Origin: Molanna angustata
Taxonomy: Eukaryota; Arthropoda; Insecta; Trichoptera; Molannidae
NCBI GenBank assembly: GCA_963576475.1
Contig: OY754972.1
Location: 8,299,062-8,363,061 of the forward strand
Reading direction: 5' to 3'
Length of the DNA: 64,000 nucleotides
Below the pieces are notes generated by a model. That model searched no databases, was not told the origin of the DNA, and saw only the letters and a list, made by a program, of their open reading frames with translations. Position numbers and translations under genes: made by a program. Numbering within the stretch: position 1 is the stretch's first letter; every line of letters starts with the position of its first letter. Positions 55,490-64,000 of the stretch are shown here, in pieces.

Positions 55490-55690
55490 GATAAGGGAAC
55501 TCAATAAAGGCATAATTGGTGAACGTTGCGCAAGCGCATAAAGTGATCACGTAAACCAGCCGATGCCGATGACAGGTCGTAAGCCCTGTAGGTACCTGAG
55601 TTCCTGGTTCTTCTATAATATCCCAACTTCGTCTCTATTAGAAAAAGTTTGTCAATAAATCTCTATTGAGATGTTATTGTCAATAAAAAT
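55490..55690 (+). repeat. Interspersed repeat family A
   Basis: GATAAGGGAACTCAATAAAG, GTGAACGTTGCGCAAGCGCA, AGTGATCACGTAAACCAGCC, TGACAGGTCGTAAGCCCTGT, GAGTTCCTGGTTCTTC and CCCAACTTCGTCTCTATT. A 6-bp doubling (GATGCCGATG) distinguishes it. Confidence 0.8.
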
Positions 55691-56155
55691 ATTACTTTTT
55701 TTATACGAATCTCTACATTATTTAACAGTATTAATTTAAGCTCCTTATTACTGTCTTCGATCTTGGGAATACGGGATATACACTAATAATATGCACACTT
55801 ATTACCTTTTAATGTATGAAATAAGAACAAATATTGTTTATCACCGAATCTGTGATACAATATTTAAAAAAATAATAATATAATTTTTTTAATAGCAATA
55901 AAAGTAATTAATAAAAATTAAAACTTGCTGCATAGGTAATCATTGTTTCTTTCGTTTCAAGTAAATATCTACTCTGTCGGCCTAATTTAAAAAGCATTTT
56001 AAAAAAACTAATTTTCACAAGAAAAGTATTTAATAAATTCAAATTTCAAACACTCACTCGATGGAATAAATAAGTAAATTTTTTTTTTTTCAAAGACTTA
56101 TCTTTTGAGGATTCCGGGGAAAACATTTTTTAATATTCACGTTGGCCTAATTTTT
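55691..56155. other. AT-rich non-coding DNA
   Basis: Nothing recognised. Confidence 0.4.
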
Positions 56156-56498
56156 TTGTAATATATAATGCAACTCGCTTGCGCGAGTCGTGATAATTAC
56201 ATTACTGACTTGTCGGTACTTTATCCAACCTTTGATTCGGTGGACCCCCACGATTGTGGTTGGCCTTTTAGGAGTAACGGTGTGATATATGTCTGGTAGT
56301 AGTTCCTTGTGTCATCCGACGAGCACCGCTTCAGAAATGAACAGAGGTTGAAGCTCTAAAACGTTACCAATGGAGTGGGGTAGATGACTACGAAATTCTT
56401 CTCAATAACCTAATTAAAACACATTGGTGTATTACATTATCATTTGTTAGGTTAGGTAATTATCGCGACTCGCGTGAGCGATATGCATTACATATTGT
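56156..56498. mobile_element. Inverted-repeat element (MITE) with GC-rich ends
   Basis: The left end TAATGCAACTCGCTTGCGCG then AGTCGTGATAATTAC faces the complement of GTAATTATCGCGACTCGCGT GAGCGATATGCATTA. Arms are about 40 bp with mismatches. The interior is unique and non-coding. The target duplication is uncertain because AT-rich bases extend the arms. Confidence 0.7.
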
Positions 56499-56519
56499 GT
56501 TATATGCATTATTTATTTT

Positions 56520-56804
56520 ATTTCATATTACTTCTCGGGTAATTAACAGGTAGGAACTATCATCATCATCATCATCCTCAGCGTTACAACCCTTGATGGG
56601 TCCTAGCTGCCTCCAAGAATCTTCTCCAAACTGCTCTATTGTAACACGCATGCAATAACAAGTAGTCACATTCTGGAGACTTACGATATCAATCGTCTCA
56701 TAGACCCAGACTGAAAATACAATAAAACTATGTCTCCACCGGGAATCGAACCCGGGACCTTTGGACCAGCAGCCAGATACCTAACCAACTGAGCAACGAA
56801 GGCC
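56520..56804 (-). mobile_element. tRNA-derived SINE (family S), copy 4, interrupted by a LINE scrap
   Basis: Minus strand: GGCCTTCGTTGCTCAGTTGG head, GGGTTCGATTCCC B box, CCAGAATGTGACTACTTGTT body and TTACCCGAGAAGTA end. Between the body and the 3' end an extra segment of about 80 bp (56560-56639; CATCATCATCATCCTCAGCG, CTTGATGGGTCCTAGCTGCC) is inserted. It is a LINE 3' end like that at 19866-19915. Confidence 0.78.
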
Positions 56805-58389
56805 GACCAAAGGTATAATATTATTAGAAAATGGTAGGTACCTATTACATTATTTCCGACATACGAAATATTATTTTGTAACATGCATATTACATAGTTG
56901 TGTGGATTTGCCTAATCAATGTATAGGGAATAAAGGAGAGACAGTGCCAAACAACGTATAGTGAAGACATGTAGGTAATATTTTAATATTTCGTCAACAC
57001 TCTTGTCTCATTCCTTCTACGTTTGAAACGCGGTGTCACATCGACACCCTAAATCATTCCTTACATTTCATTTTATTTCTTACATTTTGTTAATTCTTCT
57101 GCAGGTTTTCCATAGTCACGTCCGTTTTGTATGGTGGAGCGTATGAGCGACTAAAAGCGTAATTAATAAATATTTTTCTTTGTTCATGCTTCTTACTATA
57201 ATTATTTGTTTCAAAAAGTTTCATATTTATATTTAATTTTTATATATGTGTGGACTAGAGCCCCTGAGGATCGAGATGCTTTCAGTAAATACCGAAGGAC
57301 TCAACTCCGATTGGTCCAGAATTGATTCTTGAAGAGAGTACATACCCGAATCGCTTCCTATTGTGACGTGTTAGCGATCAATTCCGAAGATTGAAAACGA
57401 GGTCACCAGGACAGATTCTACAACTGAGTAAACTGAAGCTTTACTTAGTTTAAATTTATAAACTGATCTTAGCTTAACAAGTCACAAGAAGACGACGTAT
57501 TCACAGAGGGTGATTACTAAATACTCGGGTACATGTACCATCAAATTAAATATTTACAGTCAGTGGGTTAATAAAGCAGAGAGTAAGGAAACACATTAGG
57601 TACACTTACATTCGATATATTGAGAAACAACTGATTTTTACACACGAAATATAATAAAATAAATCAATGTTTTGTACATTAACGAAAGAATATAAACAAT
57701 AGAAAATAACAGTTTATTTAATTGAAAATAGCACGCGTGCGATGAATGTTTCACTTGTAGACCAGTCACTAAAAAGAGATGATGAATGTATCGGTAGTTT
57801 GCTTATACACCTCACACCCGAGGCTCATTAACGAACACAGGGTCATTGAACACCCTGTTACTATGTACTAGTGGTCAATGAAAAAGAATATTGTTGTGCA
57901 GCCGATACTAGTGGTCAATGACCTCCCCTCGCGCGTTTACAACTATTACTTGCAGACGGATGTACTTTCTAAGTATCTGTGTTGGCGAATTCGCCACTTA
58001 TGTTTTTACATCTAAATAAATTTTATTACTACTGTAGTGTTCCATGGAATTTCTGCCAAGTCCATAGAATTTACAAGAAACGTGAATTCAAACATTCTAG
58101 AACTATGAAAATATCTATATAAACTCGTTTTTTTCATTCGCCCGCCATTGTCCCCTTAGCTGTCAGTTCGTACGCGTCAGTCAATATTAATCCGCCGATA
58201 AATTCATTGTATTTTAATCATATTACATATTATATTGTTATAAAGAAAAGTTGGTTTTGTGAATGAAATTGTGAAGTTGAGTAAGTAATCTCTTTCATTC
58301 AGTTGACCCAAAACATTTCTTTGCATTTGAGATGAATTAATATTTAGAGGAAGTTGTTTGTTGAGATTAATAAATCAATTATTGAACAC
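56805..58389. other. Non-coding DNA with faint LINE traces
   Basis: 57244-57330 reads WTRAPEDRDAFSKYRRTQLR, possibly from a LINE region before the reverse transcriptase. 57998-58035 carries the RTE-type tail TTTTTACATCTAAATAAATT. ACTAGTGGTCAATGA is repeated at 57867 and 57908. None is firm. Confidence 0.35.
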
Positions 58390-58611
58390 ACCTAGTAAAA
58401 CCTTCAAATAATCAAGTATCATTTAAAAGTTAGTAATAAACAAACCTCTAAACTACTACCTACTAGATAAAAAGAAAATATTTCGTAAAAGTTGCAAGAC
58501 ACCTAGTAAAACCTTCAAATAATCAAGTATCATTTAAAAGTTAGTAATAAACAAACCTCTAAACTACTACCTACTAGATAAAAAGAAAATATTTCATAAA
58601 AGTTGCAAGAC
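58390..58611. repeat. Tandem duplication, 2 units of 111 bp
   Basis: 58390-58500 and 58501-58611 differ at one visible position (TTCGTAAAAG against TTCATAAAAG). Recent duplication of non-coding DNA. Confidence 0.92.
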
Positions 58612-59039
58612 TAAGACCACCTCGGTCTTTTGGTCTTGCATTTGCTCATCACTATCCATGGAGTCAAAGGATAGTACTTACGCGTTTTATTCTGACAAAA
58701 TTCGTTTACTACAAAATGACTTCAGTGTATCAACTGACATATTTTATATATTATATAATGTGATTAAATTGTTGAACGTAGTAAGCGAATAAATAATATT
58801 ATAATAACCAAGACACCATAAGGGTTTAGACAAACTTGTAAAACCACATCCTTGGCATAAACTGAAGGTACTTCGGTACTATATATGAGGGAGTTGCTAA
58901 TTAAGTCTGTCGGGATGGGACTATAGGTACTGTATGGTGAGGTTTGGTGGTTTTGATACTTGTCTAAGTACTACAACACTTTGGAATTAGTTGCCAATAA
59001 TCACCAGTATAAACGAACACTTGATAATACCTATCTAAT
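58612..59039. other. Non-coding DNA
   Basis: A small hairpin, AAGACCACCTCGGTCTTTTGGTCTT, lies at 58615-58639. Nothing else. Confidence 0.4.
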
Positions 59040-59200
59040 CTTTTTACTTCTAACTACCCCAAGGGGATATAGTGGGTAGTTATGAATTCGCAATTTTTAA
59101 GGTAATTTTTTTATTGCAGATTATCATCTATTATCATGCTGATTTTGTATTCTAAAAGTTTCATCACATTGGATCTGTATATGTTGTACGCGTGCGTGCA
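59040..59200 (+). repeat. Family B, left part only
   Basis: CTTTTTACTTCTAACTACCC CAAGGGGATATAG, TTGCAGATTATCATCTATTA and TTTGTATTCTAAAAGTTTC. The right end block is missing. Confidence 0.6.
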
Positions 59201-59249
59201 TGCGTGTGTGTGTATTTATGTAGAACTTTAAAAAAAATGCTTATGCATT

Positions 59250-59410
59250 GATCGATAAGGGAACTCAATTAGAAGGCATAATCGGTGAACGTTGCGCAAG
59301 CGCATAAAGTAATCGCGTAGACCAGCCGACGACAGGTCTTAAGCCATGTAGGTGCCTTGAGTTCCTGCTTCTCCTATAATATTCTAACTTCGTCTCTATC
59401 GAGATGTTAA
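59250..59410 (+). repeat. Interspersed repeat family A
   Basis: GATAAGGGAACTCAATTAGA, GTGAACGTTGCGCAAGCGCA, AAAGTAATCGCGTAGACCAG, GACAGGTCTTAAGCCATGTA, CTTGAGTTCCTGCTTCTCC and TAACTTCGTCTCTATCGAGA. It follows a family B fragment, as does the 55490 copy. Confidence 0.8.
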
Positions 59411-60612
59411 ATTTTTTTTTAAAAAATAATAATAATTTGAAATTAAAATTAATATTCATCATAATAGTATCATTCCCCACGTTTTTATTTTACGTCAACC
59501 TGCCAGGGGCGTGCCCAGAACCTTCGAACTAAGCAAACCCTGAAAGAAAGTTGGGAAACGTCGAAAATTTAATGTATTTAAGCATCGTTGTTCATTTGAG
59601 TGGCCATGAAAATATTTTAAAATCTAATGACAAAATAATATCACCATAGCTAATACAACTAACCCTAGAACAGGGTTACCTAGTTGGGCAGCAGTAATCT
59701 TCATAATAGTCTCTGTGATAAAGGTGTGAAAAATAAAATAAAAAATCAAATAAATAGCACCCATCGTTTCTACATACGGTTCAGTTGTGGTAAATCTTGT
59801 GGTAAAGTTTCAATAAAACGGACAAATAATATTTTGTCTAGAATTTTTTAATATAATATTCATAAGCAAGCCAAGATTTTCGGCTTCTATGAACAATTCC
59901 GCTACTGGAACCTACGTATTTTGAAACGATGATTTTTTTCCTGAAACAGGGCAGGTTTTAAAATTGGCTACTCAAAAAAGAAACAGCTGGTCGTATGGTA
60001 TCATTTGAATGTTATTGAATTTTTCAATTAATGGAGGACAGTTTGCAAACGAACCGAGTATAAATTCGTATTGTAAAAAGTATCGAAAATCTATTTGTTG
60101 GAAAAATGAGTGTTTGTAATACAAATATCGGACAGGATACCGAAAGTTAGTGAAATTTTGTATATTAAATGTATTCTGTAACCGCAACATAAGTGTTCAA
60201 ATTGCTTTAGGATTCTTTCACTATCGGGAGATTTCAGATCCAAATTGGATATGCCCAAAATACAATATCACCTACGCTCTGTAGAAGTGATGGGCAAAGC
60301 GAGTCTCAGTTTTGAATTGAGACCATTCTGAGCAATCTTATTAATAAGGGATACAGTTGATTTAAGTTTTCATTGTACGTAATTAACAATTAAATCAAGA
60401 TTATAATTAGAATCCTAGCTTTTCATCAAAATATTTTGAGGAAAGTCTCCATACTCAACTCGTTTTGTGCACATACTATTTCCGCGCTGTGCGTAAAATA
60501 ATATACAACTTTAAAAACAATTAAGGTGAATCATATGTTGAATCAGTGACTAGAAGAAGGAAAAACTGCGCGACAGAGGAAAGTAAGAAAACAGTTGGCA
60601 CAGTAAGTCCAA
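59411..60612. other. Non-coding DNA, nothing firm
   Basis: CCAGGGGCGTGCCCAGAA at 59504 looks like one end of a hAT-type element, but no partner end is found. No gene is recognised. Confidence 0.4.
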
Positions 60613-60720
60613 TCAATCAATCAATCAGTGGCGCTACAACACATCGTGGATCATGGCCTCCTCCAGAAGCAACCTCCACACCTCCCTGACCATCGCTTCC
60701 TGCCGCCAATTCACAATGCC
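60613..60720 (-). pseudogene. LINE C-terminal scrap
   Basis: The minus strand reads MGIVNWRQEAMVREVWRLLL and then EEAMIHDVL-stop, with a (TTGA)n-type tail (CAATCAATCAATCAGTGGCG on the plus strand at 60612). It ends where the R1-like relic begins. Confidence 0.5.
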
Positions 60721-60769
60721 CATTGTCCGCTCTGCTCCATCTTACCATCTCAGATCTGCGTACATTCTC

Positions 60770-61825
60770 GTTCGTGGCAACTCTCGAAGATTTGTTGAGA
60801 ACTCTGCTACTCAAGTTCTGTCTTTAGTTTCTGTCTGGGGCATGAAAAATAAACTTTGGTTTGCTCCTAATAAGACATATGGCTTGGTGTTTAAAGACTT
60901 ACTTCAAAGACAGCCGTCTATTAAGTTCTTAGGAACTTATGTAAGTTTTCGGGATCAATTCACTTGCTTAGGAGTTTTTATGGAAAGAGGACCGAGTTTT
61001 AAAAATCATGCACGATTGTGTGTCGACAAAGCTAGGTCTGCTTTTTTAAAAATCTCACACATTGCCAAGGCAAAATGGGGTTTACAGTTTCGAGTCTCTT
61101 GTCTTTTCTATAAGGCAGTTTACCTCGGCATTGCTTGCTATGCGGCTGGCTGTTGGTCTCACGCTTGTGAACTTCAACATATACGTAGAATTTTGCTCTC
61201 AGGTCAAAGATTCGCTCTTATTGCATATGGAACGAGTCAACAAGCATTGCCTATATTGACGGGCATGACACCCCTAGATCTGGAAATGCAGCGTAGAGGT
61301 GCAATTTTCAATCTAATGCGGGGCCGTTCTTCTGTAATTGGAAATGTTCTTCTTTTCCCTCCTGAGGGCCGAGTGTCACGCAGTGTTCTTGAATGAAGTG
61401 TTTTCGAAAATTTGCTGAATATCTGGCAGTCCCGTTGGACGGCTTGCTCAGTGGGAAGAATATCGTTTTTATTTTTTCCTGACGTGAGGAATCGACTTAA
61501 ATCTTCTTGGGTTGTCCCCGACTTCTGGACTTCTCAATTTTTCACAGGACACGGAAATTTTAAGAGTTATCTTTACCGATTTAATATTGCCTCCTCTACC
61601 TCATGTCAGTTCTGTCAGTGCCCAGACTAAACTTCGGAACATATACTGTGGGAGTGTTGCCACCCAATGGTGTCCTCTTTTAGATCGGAGCTTCTCGTTG
61701 CTGTCCGTGGGCCTCTTCAAGGTCCCATTGGTCACGCGTATTTTGTGATCTCGAAGAACAATTTTAAAGCCTTTAAAAAGTTTTGTCATAGTTATGGTGC
61801 CTTACTATTGTTAGATTCCCAGTAG
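60770..61825 (+). pseudogene. R1-type LINE reverse transcriptase C-terminal half with two nonsense codons
   Basis: One frame spans the region with stops only at 61394-61396 and 61628-61630. It reads SVWGMKNKLWFAPNKTYGLV, LGVFMERGPSFKNHARLCVD, RRILLSGQRFALIAYGTSQQ, ALPILTGMTPLDLEMQRRGA, then TGHGNFKSYLYRF, and CQFCQCPD-stop-TSEHILWECC. This is the post-catalytic part of an R1/TRAS-like polymerase with its CCHC knuckle (CxxC...H....C), ending at a stop at 61825. The catalytic box is missing (5' truncation). The second stop replaces one residue inside the knuckle. Confidence 0.78.
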
Positions 61826-63537
61826 GTTATTTTTTTTACAGAGATCTTGCTCATACTCCTGATATTTCTCATTTATAAGATCTGAAGTCCCCGAGTGTGA
61901 ATCCTCCATTCACATTCGTCGATTTTTCTTTTGCACTATGGTGCCGAGATTACTAATCTAGAGGGCTCCATGAGCTACTATTCGTGCTATGATTTTTTTT
62001 CTTGTCGCTCACTTAGTGTTCTGTGAAGGGGCCGTATACAGTCCCCATATGCAGAGCGGGTGGTGGTGGAAGTACCATCTCAGATTTGGCCTACCAACGT
62101 TTCTTGCTCGTTGAGTGGCACAGTGAGTCCACTCCCTTCAAAATTTCCATCTTTTCCAGTTTCTTTTGCCGGTATCGCACAGCAACTATAAAAAAATCGA
62201 AAAATATAATGAAAAAGATATACCCAAGAAATATACAAGAAAATTTAATAAATACTGCAAATCTATTGATATCAAATTTAAGAAAAGATTGGAGTATGAT
62301 ACTGTCGAATTTTAGGTCAAAAACTATAACAGCCTTGCTCACCTCTAGTGGTGTGAGATATATTAAATTAAGGAAGGTAATTTGTGTACTACGCTTCTTA
62401 GATACTGGACCCCCAGCCTCACGATATATTAATTAAATCCCACAGTGTCTCAAAATTGCCTGAATGCAGCACCAAAAGCCACGCTTTAAGCACCGCATAT
62501 CCTGTCTTAAGTCTTTCAGTAAGTACGTGGAATCTCATATACCTACCTAATAGTAATCTTACTTACATACACCCTATTACTCAACTTTGTTATTCAAGCA
62601 CATGTAAGTGCATGGATCAAATAAAACTCCTTCAGCAGGTTTAGCAAAGAAAACGTAGCTTATAGTTACACGAGATCATTCTCCTTCTTCATCTGCTATC
62701 ATATTAGGTCATTTGACCTGTTTGTGAAGGTGGGACTATCCTGGGGAGCTACTCATGACACGTTCTTAATGCGTTCTTGGCTTGCCTTAATCTTAAAAAT
62801 GTATAAAGCAGTACTCTATTATAATCCGATCTTTATTTTTCTCTAAATTTAATCACGAAAAATTTGTTAATATCAACGTTTACAGTGAAATTTTCATTAA
62901 TTGTTGTATAAATTAATATTATTATTCCATTAATTTAGCTTCAAAGATTGCTGAATTCTGAAGCTGATCTTAATATAAATTGAAATAATGATAACATCTG
63001 CAATTTTCGCCTATAAAAATTATGCGCACTGGCAAACGCAACCACTCTCAGGTGCCAGACTTACCTTTTTCATACCTATATTCAATAAGGAAGGAAATAC
63101 AAAAAAACCAGCCATTAACAAATGATTCATCTAAAACGTTTCTATCTCTCGGTTTCTGACGAAGAAGACCTCTGGTTGTGATTGCCCCTGTGGATCGGCA
63201 CTACGGTGCTATTTTCCAGAGCTGCGGCTGCGGTGTGGTGGTGGTGGTGGTGTTAAGGGGGGAGGGGGTAATAAAATTTCAACAGCAATAGTTTCTAAAC
63301 AGTTTTGTAGCGTCGTCACGTCTATCTCTATTCATCGTGAGGATTATTTCATTTTTAGTAGAGTTTTCACTTGACGACGGTGTCCCCTACGCGTTCACAG
63401 TCCAACTCCTCTTAAGACCTGGGACAATCCCAAGCAAATCATAAAATCACTCGGTTATATTAAACTTTGTCTTTTAAAATTTAATGGTAGTTATTAACAC
63501 AGACGACGATAAGTACTGAAAATGACACAATTTTTCA
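61826..63537. other. R1-like 3' UTR then unassigned non-coding DNA
   Basis: 61826-62140 probably belongs to the R1-like element (its phrase GAAGGGGCCGTATACAGTCC is GC-richer than what follows). 62150-63537 shows no gene; a GGTGG run is at 63235-63250. Confidence 0.4.
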
Positions 63538-63617
63538 CTTTTTACTACTGATTACTCCAGTGAGGTGGATTCGCAATATTTAAGGTGATTTTTTTAATGC
63601 AGAATATCAACTCAGTA
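63538..63617 (+). repeat. Family B, left part, diverged
   Basis: TTTTTACTACTGATTACTCC, GGATTCGCAATATTTAAGGT and TAATGCAGAATATCAACTCA. It joins directly to the LINE relic that follows. Confidence 0.5.
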
Positions 63618-64000
63618 AAGAAAATCAAGAGACAGAAATTGAAAGAAGAAGAGGTCTAGCATGGGCCGCCTTTGGTAAACTATCTTATATCCTCAAGTCT
63701 CCGATATACGCCAATTATTTTAAAAAGAAAATCTTTGAAGCTTGCGTTTTTCCAATACTGATGTATGTATTTGAAACTCTTGTGTTTTCAAACATAACTT
63801 AGTAGTACCACAAGGAGCCATGGAAAGGAGAATGCTGGGTTTTCGTTAAGTGAAAAAAAAACAACTTTTGGATAAGAGAGAAAACCAAAATAACCAACGT
63901 TGTCCATAAGGTTGCCAAGAAGAACAGAAGCTGGACCACAGACTTCAGATGGACTAAGAAAGTGCTGGAATGGCGACCTAGAATGGGCAAAAGAAGTGTT
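63618..64000 (+). pseudogene. RTE-like LINE relic, runs off the window
   Basis: Reads RRRGLAWAAFGKLSYILKSP, FEACVFPILMYVFETLVFSK, then in shifted frames GAMERRMLGFR, REKTKITNVVHKVAKKNRSW, RWTKKVLEWRPRMGKRSV. The layout is that of the element at 25784-26316 but more complete upstream. At least one stop and one frameshift. The catalytic box would lie further upstream and is absent. Confidence 0.7.

Noticed and set aside
59500..59530. hAT terminus CAGGGGCGTGCCC
   Set aside because: No inverted partner or flanking 8-bp duplication could be found, so it is mentioned only as a note in the region entry.

Overview
This window looks like nuclear DNA of an insect, most likely a moth or butterfly (Lepidoptera). 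It is AT-rich, almost free of host coding sequence, and crowded with degraded non-LTR retrotransposons, tRNA-headed SINEs, short inverted-repeat (MITE or fold-back) transposons and minisatellites. Short GTAGGTACCTAC-like words, which are typical of lepidopteran DNA, recur throughout. The lepidopteran assignment is an inference from repeat style; no species can be named.

The only host coding sequence I can recognise is one exon, 29235-29394 (+). It encodes a central piece of selenium-binding protein 1 (SELENBP1, methanethiol oxidase). It has a good acceptor and a plausible donor, and no other exon of that gene is visible. Much of the window is therefore probably intron of this gene, loaded with repeats.

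The most striking structure is at 1431-8732: a recent composite insertion of a Penelope-like retroelement (PLE). Two full-length copies lie in inverted orientation. Each is preceded by a 5'-truncated copy (the 'pseudo-LTR'), and the two truncated copies meet head to head at 4686/4687. The whole 7.3-kb block is flanked by an 11-bp direct repeat, AATATATTTAT (1420-1430 and 8733-8743), so it appears to have inserted as one unit. The left full copy (minus strand) has an intact frame of about 896 codons with reverse transcriptase (YVDD) and GIY-YIG endonuclease domains. The right copy has a single 1-nt frameshift. Four copies of a degenerate hammerhead-ribozyme-like motif lie in the 3' parts, and two similar solitary motifs lie elsewhere (24745-24778 minus, 41154-41190 plus).

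Region by region. 9-20 kb: a Harbinger-like inverted-repeat element, a LINE fragment split by a MITE, a TTAA-flanked piggyBac-like MITE, several RTE-type and other LINE tails, SINEs, and a perfect 89-bp-armed palindrome at 19155-19343. 20-28 kb: mixed repeats, RTE and other LINE relics, and a 17-unit 25-bp minisatellite. 28-30 kb: a CR1/L2-like LINE relic about 40 bp upstream of the SELENBP1 exon. 30-42 kb: AT-rich intron-like DNA with three inverted-repeat elements, a SINE with a clear tRNA-like head, and interspersed families. 42-47 kb: a CR1-like relic, a hairpin-bearing minisatellite, a GC-rich island, a hAT-like fragment with a BED-finger start, and a second copy of a 0.6-kb MITE. 47-60 kb: SINEs, a pure AT array, an 83-bp higher-order minisatellite and more MITE and fold-back copies. 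60-64 kb: an R1-type LINE 3' half carrying only two nonsense codons, and an RTE fragment running off the window end.

There is no operon-like organisation, no CRISPR array and no convincing functional tRNA or rRNA gene.
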